The notes under the pieces were generated by a model that saw only the letters and a list, made by a program, of their open reading frames with translations, did no database searches and was not told the DNA's origin. A stretch of 7,012 nt of DNA from Paracoccaceae bacterium (GTDB lineage: Bacteria > Pseudomonadota > Alphaproteobacteria > Rhodobacterales > Rhodobacteraceae), in contig DQCI01000026.1 in NCBI GenBank assembly GCA_003545125.1, positions 1 to 7,012 of the forward strand. Reading direction: 5' to 3'. The position numbers were made by a program, and so were the translations under genes. How positions within the stretch are numbered: position 1 is the first letter of the stretch; every line of letters begins with the position of its first letter. Shown here piece after piece: positions 6,816 to 7,012 of the stretch.

Positions 6816-7012
6816 TGGCTTGCCTCCTGTGCCACGCGCGGCTGCGGCTGCGACAGCCGCTGCGGCGTCAGAGCCTGGAGCACCTCCTCGCGCGGCCCGA
6901 ACTGCACCATGCCGCCGTCCTGGAGCCTGAGCAGCCGGTCGGCGCGGCTGAGGATCGACATCCGCTGCGCCACAACGACGACGGTCGCCCCCGCCTGCCG
7001 CGCCGCTTCGAT
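6812..7012 (-). CDS. Type I secretion ABC transporter (PrtD/PrsD-like), C-terminal part
   Basis: Only the last 66 residues are in the window; the gene continues past the right edge. The translated end reads 'IEAARQAGATVVVVAQRMSI', then 'LSRADRLLRLQDGGMVQFGP', then 'REEVLQALTPQRLSQ'. This is the end of an ABC nucleotide-binding domain: the strand before the H-loop, then the 'D+LL.L.DG…FG…EEVL' close typical of PrtD/AprD/PrsD exporters. The place where the switch (H-loop) histidine is normally found ('VVVAHR') holds Gln (codon CAG). A short Gln/Pro-rich tail follows. The TGA stop overlaps the start codon of the HlyD-type gene, as expected for an ABC-adaptor pair of one type I secretion system. 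It would work in the inner membrane as an ATP-driven exporter with the adaptor. The membrane domain, Walker A, signature and Walker B motifs are outside the window. Confidence 0.88.
   Translation of the reverse strand: MEAARQAGATVVVVAQRMSILSRADRLLRLQDGGMVQFGPREEVLQALTPQRLSQPQPRVAQEASQ
6816..6828 (-). promoter_or_regulatory. Strong ribosome binding site for the HlyD-type gene
   Basis: On the minus strand AGGAGG (6828-6823) precedes the ATG at 6815 with a seven-base spacer. It lies inside the last codons of the upstream ABC gene, so the adaptor can be translated well as well as through the ATGA overlap. It also rules in the 6815 start over the in-frame ATGs at 6806 and 6800. Confidence 0.8.

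Overview
The window is GC-rich DNA packed almost end to end with coding sequence. It looks like an alphaproteobacterium, probably Rhodobacterales-like. That placement is an inference from the strong G/C bias at third codon positions, the style of the type I secretion proteins and the ATGA-coupled genes. No rRNA, tRNA, transposase or CRISPR array is visible. Six complete genes and one partial gene can be supported, and they look like part of a surface or exported polysaccharide locus.

Right part (3242-7012, minus strand): an apparent operon reads leftward. It begins with the last 66 residues of a type I secretion ABC transporter, which enters from beyond the right edge. A HlyD/PrsE-type membrane fusion protein follows, coupled by an ATGA overlap and with a near-perfect ribosome binding site. 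Next come a sulfotransferase-like protein with a C-terminal TPR-like tail and a CatB/XAT-type hexapeptide acetyltransferase.

Middle (2116-3303, plus strand): one gene runs against its neighbours. It encodes a Sec-exported, cysteine-rich protein that resembles five-bladed beta-propeller glycosidases. Its end overlaps the end of the acetyltransferase gene tail to tail by 62 bases. Its start faces the left gene pair across an 86-base divergent intergenic region that holds small palindromes.

Left part (12-2029, minus strand): a two-gene unit with an ATGA overlap. It encodes a small C-tail-anchored protein with a beta-rich 'GWAxD...GF' domain and a coiled coil, followed by a GT4-type glycosyltransferase (Glyco_trans_4_3-like N-terminus). 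Bases 1-11 hold nothing interpretable.

Taken together, the genes could build a glycan (glycosyltransferase), decorate it (sulfotransferase, O-acetyltransferase), trim or bind it (exported propeller protein), and secrete a protein partner such as a glycanase or adhesin (ABC plus HlyD). The individual family calls are fairly secure. The joint pathway is an inference from gene neighbourhood.
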